From: Kappaphycus alvarezii
Taxonomy: Eukaryota; Rhodophyta; Florideophyceae; Gigartinales; Solieriaceae
DNA length: 64,000 bases
Assembly (NCBI GenBank): GCA_002205965.3
Contig: NADL03000655.1
Location: forward strand, 434,001 to 498,000
Reading direction: 5' to 3'
The position numbers and the translations under genes were made by a program. The stretch's first letter is position 1. Each line of letters opens with the position of its first letter. The notes beneath the pieces were generated by a model. That model saw only the letters and a list, made by a program, of their open reading frames with translations, was not told where the DNA came from and did no database searches. Positions 11,481-21,346 of the stretch are shown in pieces.

Positions 11481-11728
11481 CAGTGCGCCTAATAAATATA
11501 GAAACCTCAAAATCTAAGGCATAATTATACAATACGGAATGAGGATAGAACGCAAACAACCCTTACTTACCTACAGAGACTGAGATAGTACTGCAAAGGC
11601 CAGAGAACTAGTACCTACTCTCCTACTTCCAAAGGAAAGAAAAAATTTAGTGGCGTAGTGGATAATAAATATAGGAACTATAAACAAAAATACACAAAAA
11701 GTAACTAAGAAGAAAACTAGAACACAGC

Positions 11729-12409
11729 CTAGTAGTTTATTTTGCCTCCATTAGCCTTAAGAACTTCGACGCACCTTTTGTGCATCGACTTAACTAGCTT
11801 CTGAAGCACAGTTTCCTCGATCTTGGCCCATTCTTGGTCAATTGCCACTTTTAAAGCAGAAACTGAGTCAAACTGCCTTCCGTTACTGTAAACAGCTCGC
11901 GCCAGGATACCCCATAAGTTTTCGATTGGGTTTAGGTCCGGGGACCGTGCAGGCCAATCCATTACAGTAACGTCCTTCTCTGAAAACCATGCATTCGTAT
12001 GGTGAGATACATGGATAGGGGCATTATCGTGCTGAAACACCCAATCAAATCCATGGTTGATGGCCGCAAAATCTAATAAATTATTCTCCAATGTCGTACA
12101 GTAACTTGCAGACACCTGCCTTCCATTCAAATAAACAATTGGACACTTGTCAAAGTAAGAGAAGCAAGCCCAAATCATAACTGAACCACCGCCATTTTGG
12201 CGCTTGGCCAATAGCCTCTCATCCTTACGCATATCTTGCCAGTAATGCTTGAAACCGTCTGGCCCATCCGAATTAAACTTTTTTTCATCTGAAAAGATTA
12301 CTTTCTTCCAATCATTTAGTCCTTTGCCAACCATCTCTGTAGCCCAATCAAGTCTTGCTTTTTGTGGCTGCGGTAAGCAGCGGAACCTGTTTAATCTTCT
12401 TGTACGTAA
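11729..12409 (-). pseudogene. Tc1-like transposase, C-terminal catalytic part (DD34E)
   Basis: This half carries the full catalytic triad: Asp in VIFSDEKKF, Asp in FQHDNAP and Glu in SPDLNPIENLWGIL, with 34 residues between the second Asp and the Glu (DD34E, typical of Tc1). GGGSVMIWACFS lies between. The gene resumes at the target duplication 12407-12409. Joining the two halves in silico gives a sensible reading across the junction, but about 20 codons later the frame differs by one base from the catalytic frame (KSK versus RLDWA near 12,345-12,350). The gene was therefore probably already or subsequently frameshifted. Product ends with NGGKINY and a stop at 11729. Confidence 0.92.
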
Positions 12410-12507
12410 GAGCGGTCCCACCGGTTGACCCAAATACCTATTTCTTGAAAAATAGGTCAAGGCCAACTCCCACCGGTACAGAAAATAGGTCAAAATAGGC
12501 GTGGTTA

Positions 12508-12554
12508 CACAAATCCAGACACCAAATTTCTGAAATTTGGTGTCTGGATTTGTG
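12508..12554. repeat. Perfect 22-bp hairpin near Harbinger left end
   Basis: CACAAATCCAGACACCAAATTT at 12508-12529 is followed by a 3-base loop and its exact reverse complement at 12533-12554. It lies about 100 bp inside the left end of the Harbinger element, and I see no equivalent at the right end. It may be a cruciform-forming binding site or the scar of a small internal inversion-duplication. Confidence 0.9.
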
Positions 12555-12836
12555 CAAAGATACCCCAAGGGTTCGTTGACATGGCGCTTTCTCATTCGCT
12601 ATATACTTGGTAGCCATCATTCCCCGGATACCTTTTTCCCGGGAAACCGGAACTGCCTGACATCCAAGACGCATAGAAGCCACCGTTTCGATATCAGGAT
12701 GCCGCTCTTTCTGGAGAGAGGTTTACAAACAAGAATAGTCTCCATCTTCATCAACGGCTGGGTACTGCGCATTGACTCACCCAGCTTTACTTCGATTTCA
12801 CGTGCTCCGTCAAACAGTTGAGACATTTTCATATCA

Positions 12837-13909
12837 ATGGACATCAGGAACCAGCGCTATCGCTCTGCTGCGTTCGTGAGCAGCGCGGTGCCAACAACCC
12901 GCCCAATATCACAGCTTTCAGCCGCCAATCACGATTCTGTACCATCAATACCGAGTGATACGACAAGATTTAATCTCGAAGAGTGTTCACGTGAGCTTCC
13001 CTCGATTCGGAGCATCGATATTTTATCTCCAAAATCTCCAACGCTCCTCTTCCAGTCCCCAACATCTAGTAGCCATGGCATAGTTACGAAGACAACAGAA
13101 GAAGCTAAAAGCACCAGCACGCAACAGAAAGATAATTTTGCAACTACTGGGAAAGGTTCACGTGGGTTTGGATTTACTAGTAAGGAAGATATAGCTGTGG
13201 TTAGGGCCTGGTTGAACGTATCGGAGGACCCTGTGGTGGGTTCGGACCAGAAAGCATCTCAGTTTTATGAGCGCGTTGCTGAAATTTATAACGATCGCTT
13301 GAAACCAAGCCATTGTAGCACCCGCAACGCGCTCTCACTACGGCGTCGATTCGATTGTATCAAAGCGAATTGCGTTCGCTTCTCCGCATGCTACAGCGCG
13401 GTAAAGCGGTTGAAGCCTACAGGAGTCTCATACTCAGATATTATCCGACTGGCGACTGCCAGCTTCAACAAGGTCAAGGTGGCGCACCCTTCGGACAATA
13501 CAGGGAGAACATTCAGGTTCCTCGAGGCTTGGGAAGTCGTCAACGGACACCCGAAATTCCAGGTCCAAGTTGAGCAGATTAAAAAGAACGTGGGCGAGGA
13601 GACGGAAGGACAAAACGAGTTTGCGTCCTGTACGAACTCTAGTAAAACATTCGAGAGGCCAATGGGACGAAAGAGGGCCAAGGCGGAGCAGAAGAAGGCC
13701 GCCGGGGACAACAAAAAGATAAAGTTAATGAATGAAGCTGTGGAGCTTCAACGCAAACGGAATGACACACTGGAGCGATACACAGAAATCATGTTGTTCA
13801 AGAAAGCGCTTCTGTTTCTAAAGATGAGGATCAGACGAAGGAGTACTTCGACTCATGCGCAAAGAAGCAATTATTAAGGCGAGAAAGAGGACGGCTCTCC
13901 TCTCGATGA
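12837..13909 (+). CDS. Harbinger Myb/SANT-like DNA-binding protein (frameshifted tail)
   Basis: In PIF/Harbinger elements the second protein binds the element ends and brings the transposase to the nucleus. The start at 12837 gives a Ser-rich N-terminal third, then a trihelix/Myb-SANT-like domain: GFTSKEDIAVVRAWLNVSED, QKASQFYERVAEIYNDR, SLRRRFDCIKANC and the tail FLEAWEVVNGHPKFQ. This is the pattern of plant NAM-associated Myb-like proteins of Harbinger elements. A basic linker (GRKRAKAEQKKA) precedes a coiled C-terminus. The open frame ends at 13877, but from about 13,808 another frame reads KDEDQTKEYFDSCAKKQLL and stops at 13907-13909. That fits the family better, so a small indel near 13,800-13,810 has changed the tail. 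Confidence 0.85.
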
Positions 13910-14122
13910 ATGAGAATTGTGAGGAACAGTAATTTGCTCCGATAATATGATGCTCTGAACTGCTAATAAACTACGAATTCTCTTCCTTCGTATACTGTCC
14001 CTTCCCTCGAGTTGGATTGTGATGGCGAGGCTGTTTTCTTTAACAGGTGGTTCGTTCCAAAATGTTGCTTCTTGACACTGTGCGGATGATGTTTGGCGTG
14101 CGAGAAACTCTCGCCAATTGTC
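13910..14122. other. Short intergenic region between convergent Harbinger genes
   Basis: About 210 bp separates the stop codons of the two convergent genes. It should hold both 3' ends. No strong inverted repeat is apparent; AATAAA is not seen, but an AATAAACTA-like stretch occurs on the plus strand near 13,964-13,972. Confidence 0.4.
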
Positions 14123-15420
14123 TCACTCATCGCCGAACCTGGACCATACATGATCTATGATCAATCCTCGGAGGGTGTTGTACTCAGTCGGATCGTTGAA
14201 AACTGAGTGCACGGCCGTCAAAGCGGCAATTGTGCCGGGTGCAACTTCTGCACTCGTACTGTTTGCAGCTTCCCACATTGGTGCTGCTGATTCTGATCCA
14301 ATTTGCATCTTGCCACCATCCTCGCCATCGCTTTCCTCCTCTTCCAGGTCTTCCCTGGACATGTTATGAAGAATGACCACACAGGTCACAATCTCCGACA
14401 TGAAACTCTTCTCGAAGAAGTTTCCTGGGCGGGCAATGATGTGCCATTTGGCTTGAAGGACGCCGAATGCACGCTCGGCGTCCTTCCGTCTCGCCTCCTG
14501 CCATTTGGAAAAAGCCGCTCCTTCCCAGTGACGGGTTGAGAAACCGTCTGCAGGAATACCATCCACCACGGATAGATTCCGTCCGCTAGCCAATAAGGCT
14601 TGTTGCGCTCTACACCACCTACTGTATAGGTGAGTGGGGGAGGGTACACACCCTGAACAATCTTGTTCACCAGCGGCGATGCCTCCACAACGTTGATATC
14701 GTTGTGGCTACCTGGCATGCCAACAAAGAGATGCCATATCCATAACGTGCTGTCCGCAATTGCCTCGATGGTTATTGTAGGCACTCCCTCTTTTCCCGTG
14801 AACTGCCCATGCAAAGCAGTGGGACAGTTCTTCCAAACCCATTTTGTGCAGTCGATGCTACCGAGGCATCCAGGAAAGCCCTCCCTGTTGGAGCGCCCCA
14901 ACAAGCGCTGTATGTCCTGCTGGTTTGGAACCCGGAGATACTCCGCACCAAAACATTCAATCACCCCTCGCACAAATCGCACTAGCGCCAGCGCAGCTGT
15001 GGACTCACCAATCCTTATGTACTCATCCACTGCATCCGCTGCGTAGCCATAAGCCAAGATTCGAATGGCTGCCGTAGCTTTTTGTAACGCGCTGAGACCC
15101 AGACGCCCAGTACAGTCGGCCCTTTGAACAAAAAAAGGGTCGTGATCCTCCATAACGTCGACAATGCTCAGAAACCGAGCGCGGGACAGTCGGAACCTTC
15201 TCCTGAATTGCGCGTCGGTGTACAGTGGCGTCTCCCCGAAGTAGTCCCGTAACAGATTTTCGTGCCCCGCTCTATGATTGCGTTCGATGTTCGGCTGCCG
15301 GCCCGGGCGCGATCCGCCGCGCTGAGCAGGCACGTCCTCATCGCTATCTTCTACCATGTAGTTAAGCAAATCGAGTATCCCATCATCTGTCGCAATCTCC
15401 ACAAAAAAATCTTGCTCCAT
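14123..15420 (-). pseudogene. PIF/Harbinger transposase (HARBI1-like nuclease), one frameshift
   Basis: This is a DDE transposase that cuts and pastes the host element. From Met at 15420 the reading shows FRLSRARFLSIVDVM, GFPGCLGSIDCTKWVWKNCP (first catalytic Asp), LWIWHLFVGMPGSHNDINV (second Asp) and PYWLADGIYP. Near 14,500-14,520, at a run of five A/T bases, the frame shifts. The second frame (14123-14593) continues EARRKDAERAFGVLQ, which holds the catalytic Glu, and then IVTCVVILHNM. All three catalytic residues are present, and apart from the single shift the length (about 430 codons) and motif order are normal for plant-type Harbinger transposases. An Asp/Glu-rich patch follows the HNM motif. 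It is nearly intact and could have been active recently. Confidence 0.92.
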
Positions 15421-16020
15421 TCGTCAGTTGTTTTGCACTCGCACTACAAAAGCAAGTAAGATAAAGCGTGTGAAGGGTGAGGGTCTCTAAAGAATATTGA
15501 AGCGGCTGAGGGGTTCGTGTTTTGCAGGAGATCTAAAAGAGAGAGAGGGAGTAAAAGTGACGCGTGGGAAACCACCAAAGCTAGAAGCACAAAACGAAGG
15601 GAGGGCTTCAAGTAGTGGTAGTTATAGTTGAAACAAAAGGTACGGTGGCGAGCGGGATGTGACGAGAGGATAAAGGGGAAGCTGGGGTGGCATTGATGGG
15701 TGCAGGGAGAAAGAAACACGAGAAGCAGCAAACAGAACCGAGAAACAGGCACTTGCACCTATGTGAGTGACTTCGGGGGGTAGATGTGCACTGTTGGAGC
15801 ACAGCAGGGATAACGGCTACCAATGGTACCTAGAGTACGCAGGCATGTCGGTTGAGACATTTGTGCAAGATGTTGAGAACTGCCGGTGGGAGAGACACTT
15901 GTTCATTTTGCACAAATTGAAAATCGCACCTATTTTGTTTTCTACGGCCAATAGGAGCGCTTCACTTGGAACCTTGTTGCACGCAAAATAGGTATTTGCG
16001 TGCAACCGGTGGGAACGCTC
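15421..16020. promoter_or_regulatory. Harbinger right end with hairpin and second CCCACCGG box
   Basis: This 600-bp non-coding end lies upstream of the transposase start. It contains an 11-bp perfect stem (TTGCACGCAAA at 15977-15987, complement at 15995-16005, 7-base loop) just inside the terminal repeat, and a second CCGGTGGG box at 15883-15890. The left end mirrors this with an 8-bp stem (ACCTATTT 12436-12443 with 12450-12457) and a box at 12469-12476. These are candidate transposase or Myb-protein binding sites, and the transposase promoter must also lie here. Confidence 0.6.
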
Positions 16021-16339
16021 TAAGAGTACTCGTTGACCGTAATATCTGCTGCACTCTCTTCTTGCCTATTGGCAAATCTAAAGCGGTACAGAGCTGTCCC
16101 GCCGATTTCTCACCCTTGTGTGCCTCTCTTAGTAGATGCCTTCTTTTGGCGGGAGATATTTTTGGCGGGCGTCCGCTTCGTTTCCCTTTGCCATACTTCT
16201 CCGGGGCTTGGATAAATGTCCACACCACCTTTTTGGAGCGATTGATTTTAGATGCGATGGAATCAATGCTCTCCCCGGCACACCTCATCCTCATAATTTC
16301 TCCTTTTTCTTTCTCCGTGAGTGACTTTCCGCGAGGCAT
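16021..16339 (-). pseudogene. Tc1-like transposase, N-terminal (DNA-binding) part
   Basis: From Met at 16339 the reading shows the bipartite DNA-binding region of Tc1 transposases: a first helix-turn-helix around AGESIDSIASKINRS, then the GRPP linker in KRSGRPPKIS, then a second helical domain ending VQQILRSTSTL. Coding sequence is cut at the TAA target duplication (16021-16023), where the Harbinger element begins. The apparent tail beyond that point is Harbinger terminal sequence, not transposase. The rest of the protein is at 11729-12409. Confidence 0.9.
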
Positions 16340-17025
16340 TTTGTTGATGGGTAGTCGTCGTTCTCTGCCGTGAAGATACTAGTTGCAGTCGGTATTGTTC
16401 ATTTAAAGTATATAGCAAAGTACTTTATTGGTTTTATGATGTCTTAAATTCTACTTTTTGTAAATTGTTTTTATAGTTTCTATATTTATTATCCGTTTAC
16501 AAACTGGAATAATGCATTTACGTCGCTCCGATACCATTTTGTTGTAAATCTTTCTTGCTGTTATTTCTCTATCTGACTGAGAAGCCTTTCTAGAGTATTC
16601 TTTTAAGGCGGGGGCTGTAGCAAGTGTGCAGAACTCAGAAATCGGGGACGTTTCTATATTTATTAGGCGCACTGTAATTCGATATTGTGCACTTTGTCAT
16701 ACATGTACTCTTAAACTTTTGCACCGCAGTTTTTTCATCCTCCCTTTCTTACTGACCTCCTTAAATTTTGTTTTCGCTCTTCTCGACGCCCGCGCTGCAC
16801 TTGGCGGCGGGCGCCGGACCTATGTCCGTATGTCCGTTTGCATTTCCTTGCGATGGAACAACCATGATTCGAGACCTCTCGCTGCACCGTTGCGGTTCCT
16901 TTTGTCCCCCTTTCCGTTTGTCTTAACGGGTGCATGGTTCAGCCGTTGCCTTGAAATGTCCTTAGTTTACAGTAGGGCAATCTACGTATGTACTGTATGA
17001 AATGCTTGTTTTCTGTTTACTTTTT

Positions 17026-17332
17026 GTTGGTGGCAGTTCCTGGAAGGCGATTTTATGTGTTTCTAGTACTACCTATGACGATATTTTAGGGTAACCTACT
17101 GTAATTTCTATCGTTTTGCCTAGTAACTTTCAATTATTTATTATGGCCAAGTTCAGTAGTGTTACTGTACTGGCAATTCTCAGCACCGCTCTGGTTTCGG
17201 TTATGTAGATAGCACCAGAGTCGGCTGGGCAGTTAGGAGGAGGCAGCGTCACCTTGCGACCCCTCCTCGCTCCTAAACCTACACCTTTTCTACTGTCTTC
17301 TTCCAATTACCACCTTCCTCTCCCATCATGGC
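17026..17332 (+). repeat. Gypsy leader repeat, copy 1, with stem-loop
   Basis: About 300 bp immediately before gag matches 24588-24905 before gag of element B (for example GGAGGCAGCGTCACCTTGCG, CTCGCTCCTAAACCTACACC). It is probably the end of an LTR plus the untranslated leader. It contains the stem CTCTGGT (17189-17195) with ACCAGAG (17214-17220), which is conserved with a compensatory base-pair change in copy 2. Confidence 0.8.
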
Positions 17333-18455
17333 ACTCATGCGCAGGGCCGATACTCCCAGCGCCAGCGCGGTCGTGTTTGACGGCACGAGCGACCTGCAAA
17401 AATTCTTCTTTTTATTTGAAAATGTCGCGATGGCATCCAAACCCGACGAGAAGAAATCTCTTCCTCTCCTCGCACACCTAGACGGTGCAGCGTTCGACTT
17501 CTATTACGATACGTTTGCGTTGAATGGTGAGCTCGTCCCTGAAGCAAAAAACTACGTCGACGTCAAACAGAAGATTTTCGAGCATTTCGCGAAGGAAGAG
17601 GACCAAAGGACGTCATCTGCCAAGCTCTGGAAGTTGGGCTTGAGCTAGAAGACATTCTTGGCCCTTTGAGGGAAATTGAACGACTATAAACTCTACGAGA
17701 AGGAGCGTTTCGACAACATCGCTAGGTTTGGACTCCCTCGCACTGTCGCCTGTCGACACAAGGAGCTGCAGCAGTTCTTGGCATTCCGGGGACCCAAAGA
17801 TTATCCGAGAATCGTGAAGGCCCTGAAGGACTTTCACTCTAATCTTGTAGCGTTTGCTGGTCCTTTTAGTCGTTCCGCTGAAGTTCCGACGGCAAGGTTG
17901 CCGGTTCGCCCGGATTCGAGGTCTAGGAACATTGAAGACAAGGTGGACGCTCTAGCTGAAGAATTCCCAAAGTTGACTCTTTTTCTGAAGAAGACTAAGG
18001 GAGATGACGGGGTTGGTTCATTCTCAGCCCCTAGGAAAAAGAATAGGGCCCTTCAATGCTCTTACTGCAATGAGCTTGGCCATAACGCAATGAATTGCGA
18101 GAAGAGCCTGCATCGTAATACCTGCTCTTCCCTTTGTGGAGAGGTGGGCCACTCAGATGCTAATTGCTGGACTTCCGGTGGAAGAAGGGCGGTGATTCGC
18201 GAAGAAGCCCCCGCAGAGAAGAAAGAAGACGGAAAAGGAAGTGGCCGAGTGAATGTCCTCCGAGAAGGCTCGTCCGAAACCGACTCCTCACAGGATGAAG
18301 CAGTCGATGTCCCGAAAAGAAACGCTGAAGGAGAGGAACTACCCAAACAGCCCCGTCAGGACAACCAGGGAGGCAATCAGATCTCTCGCCTCGTGACTAG
18401 ACCACACACTCGCGCTATGCAGGCTGGCTCAACCCTACTCCCTGAAGAATTTTGA
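17328..18455 (+). pseudogene. Gypsy A gag with two zinc knuckles
   Basis: Met at 17328 starts a capsid-like protein (FFFLFENVAMASKPDEKKSL, LLAHLDGAAFDFYYDTFA). Around 17,630-17,690 the natural reading (LELEDILGPLREIERL) lies in another frame, so a pair of compensating shifts creates stops at 17646 and 17667. The original frame then resumes (KLYEKERFDNIARFGLP) to 18455. Two nucleic-acid-binding CCHC knuckles are intact near 18,055-18,170: CSYCNELGHNAMNC and CSLCGEVGHSDANC. The remainder is charged and Ser/Glu-rich. This is the structural protein that packages element RNA. Confidence 0.85.
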
Positions 18456-18699
18456 ATCACTAACCCATAGAAGGAGGCGAAGAAATCGAACCGTGGGAAG
18501 AAGAATTCAAACAAGCTGTAGGAATGCGTTGGAAAATACGACGTTGTTTCCCAGCTTGCAAATGCAAATTTTGGTTTGACATTCGGTCAAATTCTTCGTG
18601 GAGATGCTGAAGGATGTACCAAAGCCATGCACCGGTTGTTCGGAAAATAGTCTCTTTCACGTGTCGCAGGCGTTTCGAATTCAGGTCCTCGTTTACTAC

Positions 18700-19018
18700 G
18701 GTTGGTTCAACTCACAGTTTACGGTACTGAGGTCTCGGCTCTACTAGGCTTCGGAGCCGTACCGGACGTATGTCAGCTGAATTGTCTCTACGTCTTTACC
18801 TCTCGCCGAACTACACGTCTAAAAGGATTACTGTTGCGAATGGTGACAGATATTCCTGTGTTGGTTCCCTGGTTAAGGTCCAGACGACTTTCGGAGACCG
18901 AGCCGTGAAATTAGACTTCCTCGTCATCGAGAAGTCCCCATCCAAAATCATAATAGGTCTACCCTCGCTCATAGCTATGTATAAAACATGGATTTCGGGT
19001 CGCAGAGTGTCCGTTTAA
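18700..19018 (+). pseudogene. Gypsy A protease remnant
   Basis: A retroviral-type aspartic protease is expected between gag and reverse transcriptase. The frame from 18702 reads SALLGFGAVPDVC, where the catalytic DTGA/DSGA should be; Asp has become Gly and Thr has become Phe. After a frame change near 18,770 the second half of the fold is readable (ITVANGDRYSC, VKLDFLVIEKSPSKIIIGL). The loss of the active-site Asp means no activity. Confidence 0.7.
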
Positions 19019-19034
19019 CTATTGGTTCGAGGAA

Positions 19035-20815
19035 GTGGTGCTCCCGCTCGAGCCTGACACTAAGTCTACCGAGAAGAAACTGGTCGAGGGCGAAGAGATA
19101 GGGACTCACAGTGAAGATTTTACTTCTTATTCGAATGCTGGTCCGGAGTCGTCGGATTCGTCGGAAGAAGAACTTGTCCTGGCTATCCGCGATGACAACC
19201 CGGCCGGATCGAGCGGAGATATTACCAGTGAATAAAGTACCACTGACGAAGAAGAAAAGAAAGAGAAAATGCGTGATGCTCTGAGAGTCCGACTCGCTCA
19301 TTTGAAAGAAGAAACGCAAGGCGAGATAAATGGTTTGCATCGCGACGCGGGAATAGTCGCCTAGACTATAGACGAGATACGTCCTGCAGCCGTGCCGATG
19401 AAGCATTCCTTTGAAATGAAGGACCCTACCCCGATCTACCACAGGGCTCGCCGAATGTCGCCTTGACACGACGAAATCGCCCATCGAGAAATCGAAAAAA
19501 TGCTAGATGCTGGGATCATCACCCCAGCGTCGTCAGCTTGGTCGTTCCCAGTGGTCATCGTGACGAAGGATGACGGTAGGCCTCGTTTCTGCGTGTATTA
19601 TCGCTCTCTGAACCGCAAAATGAAGGCAGATTGTAGGCCTTTACCAAGATAGAGGAGATATTCAACGATCTAAAGGGTAGTTATATCTTCACCACCCTTG
19701 ATTTATTTGCAGGATACTGGAAAATCCGCATTGCCGAAGATTTTAAGGAGATAAATACGTTCGTCAGCCGTTTTGGTACCTTCAAGCTCGAGGTAATGCC
19801 ATTTGGTCTAATTAACGAGCCTTCTACATTCCAGCACATGATGGATTCCGTATTGAAAGACATTAACTTCGCCCGGGTCTATCTTGATGATGTCGTGATC
19901 TTATCCAATTCGATGGCAGAGCATATTGATTACTTGGCTGTCGTTTTCAAGGCAGTCGGGAACGCAGGACTTAAACTCAATATTACAAAATGCCCGTTTG
20001 CTATGCCAAGCGTAAAGCTGCTTGGTCACTTCGCAGACAAGCGTGTAGTCCGCGTCGACGACGAGAATATTGATGCCCTCAAGAGGGCCCCCGTTCCTAC
20101 CAAATCAACGGAGTTGCGTAGCTTTCCTGGTCTCGCCGGGTATTATCGTCGTTTCATCAAGAACTTTGCTAGAACATCTGCTGCCCTTCAGGCAGCAACT
20201 TCGGGTAATAGGAAGTTCGAATGGAGTGAAGAGATGACTGCCACCTTCGAAACTATGAAGCAGAAGCTTTCTTCTCCGCCGGTGCTAGCCTTCCCGGACT
20301 TCGATTACCCCATCATCGTGGAAACCGACGTTTCTGATGTTGGCGTTGGGGCAATTATGGCACAGAAAAAAAAAAAGGAAGATGGAAAGATTCATCCCGT
20401 GCAGTACGCAAGCCGGACTATGAACGCAGCAGAGCGTAACTATCCCACCTGCGAGAGGGAGGACCTCGCCGTCCTTTTCGCTTTAAAGAAATTTAGCGTA
20501 TATCTGCTATCGACGGAGCCCCTCAAGGTCATGACCGACCATCAAGCCCTTCTTTATGCCTTCAAGAAAAACCACATTCACGGAAGGCTGGCGCGCTGGA
20601 TGTACTTACTTGCGGAGTATGAATTCGAGGTAAAGTACAGGCCAGGTGCGGGTAACGAATCAACTGACTACCTCTCGCGCGCAGTACCTACCAGTTCGTC
20701 TCCTGCCTTTGAACTTGATGAAGAAGAATTAGTTGCTTCGCTTGATTCTGCCGGTACCGAAGAGACCACAATCGAGCCTTTCTTTCTTGACCCCGCACGT
20801 CATTTGCAAGGTTAG
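19035..20815 (+). pseudogene. Gypsy A reverse transcriptase and RNase H
   Basis: A short acidic linker (19035-19235, ending in a stop) precedes the polymerase. Readable motifs are EKMLDAGIITPASSAWSFPV, FTTLDLFAGYWKI (catalytic Asp present), VMPFGLINEPSTFQ and VYLDDVVI (YLDD, near 19,880). LGHFADKR and LAGYYRRFIKNFA follow. RNase H shows ETDVSDVGVGA, the conserved Glu in CEREDLAVLFA and Asp in TDHQALLYAF. Stops occur at about 19,362, 19,464 and 19,634 upstream of the long open frame 19796-20815. The frame runs into the insertion that begins at 20807. Confidence 0.9.
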
Positions 20816-21340
20816 ATGTGGGGGTTTGGGCGCACAAGAGGTAATTGATGGTTGAACTGATGGTTGAAGCTTCCGGTGAACAGACCGGAGCTTCTGACCA
20901 TGGTTTATATAGAGAAGCATTCAACGAGAGTGACAATGAATGGTAAGCAAATAATACTAAATTCAAAGGTATTCTAGAAGAACAGGCCTAGGGGCGTAAC
21001 ACTACAAGGTTTGAGAGTTCACCTAGTATATTGAGGTGAGACTGACAATATTGCCCATCATGGCAGAGTTCCATTGATCCACTTGGCGAGACAGAACAAA
21101 GCACTTGCTGATTGGTCTTGCCTGGAAAGTATCTAGGAGTATGCCAGGTATCCATAATGGATTGCTCTGATTGGTCTGTGGTCGTGCGTTGCGTCGGTGC
21201 CAGATTACAGTACAATAGTTGCGCTGATGTCTCCTTACAGTGCTTATGTTGCACTGGTGCCTCTCTACGGTGCTCATGCCGTTTGTAGGCTACTGGCGGG
21301 ATACTACTGGGAATCTTGATACTACTGGGCATATTTTTCA
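20807..21340. mobile_element. 534-bp LTR-like insertion in gypsy A
   Basis: The gypsy A reading frame passes directly from 20806 to 21347 if this block and one CATTTG copy are removed (DPARHL then KFGVDDE). CATTTG occurs on both sides (20801-20806 and 21341-21346), a likely 6-bp target duplication. On the minus strand the block starts TGAAAAATATGCCCAGTAG, as an LTR might, but the other end (CTAACCTTG) does not finish in CA. It contains three tandem 30-bp units (21188-21277) and a TATA-like stretch near 20,903. A solo LTR is the best guess; no coding region is present. Confidence 0.65.
21188..21277. repeat. Three tandem 30-bp units
   Basis: Units begin GTTGCGTCGGTGCC (21188), GTTGCGCTGATGTC (21218) and GTTGCACTGGTGCC (21248). 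They are imperfect copies of exactly 30 bp, so a minus-strand frame through them shows a 10-residue periodicity (STVERHQCNI, STVRRHQRNY, CTVIWHRRNA). The block lies within the 534-bp insertion. Confidence 0.85.
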
Positions 21341-21346
21341 CATTTG

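Larger units (their letters stand above)
12410..16020. mobile_element. PIF/Harbinger DNA transposon, complete with ends
   Basis: A 3611-bp element with terminal inverted repeats GAGCGGTCCCACCGGTTG (12410-12427) and, on the opposite strand at the right end, GAGCGTTCCCACCGGTTG (16003-16020). It is flanked by TAA on both sides (12407-12409 and 16021-16023), the 3-bp TWA-type duplication of PIF/Harbinger. It encodes the two proteins this superfamily needs, a Myb/SANT-like DNA-binding protein (plus strand) and a DDE transposase (minus strand), arranged tail to tail. Each end also has an internal second CCCACCGG box (12469-12476; reverse complement at 15883-15890) and a short hairpin. It sits inside the Tc1 transposase gene, so it is the younger insertion. 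Confidence 0.95.
11481..16674 (-). mobile_element. Tc1/mariner element with IR/DR ends, split by Harbinger
   Basis: The element has 25-bp perfect terminal inverted repeats: CAGTGCGCCTAATAAATATA plus GAAAC at 11481-11505, and its reverse complement at 16650-16674. It is flanked by TA at 11479-11480 and 16675-16676, the canonical Tc1/mariner target duplication. A second copy of the repeat core lies inside each end (AATAAATATAGGAAC at 11664-11678; reverse complement of AATAAATATAGAAAC at 16476-16490), giving an IR/DR layout as in Sleeping Beauty-type elements. Without the nested 3611-bp Harbinger element and one TAA copy it would be about 1580 bp, a normal size. The transposase gene is on the minus strand and is interrupted. 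Confidence 0.95.

Noticed and set aside
16626-17000. 124-codon plus-strand frame right of the Tc1 element
   Set aside because: It starts inside the Tc1 terminal repeat and shows no domain; most likely a chance frame.
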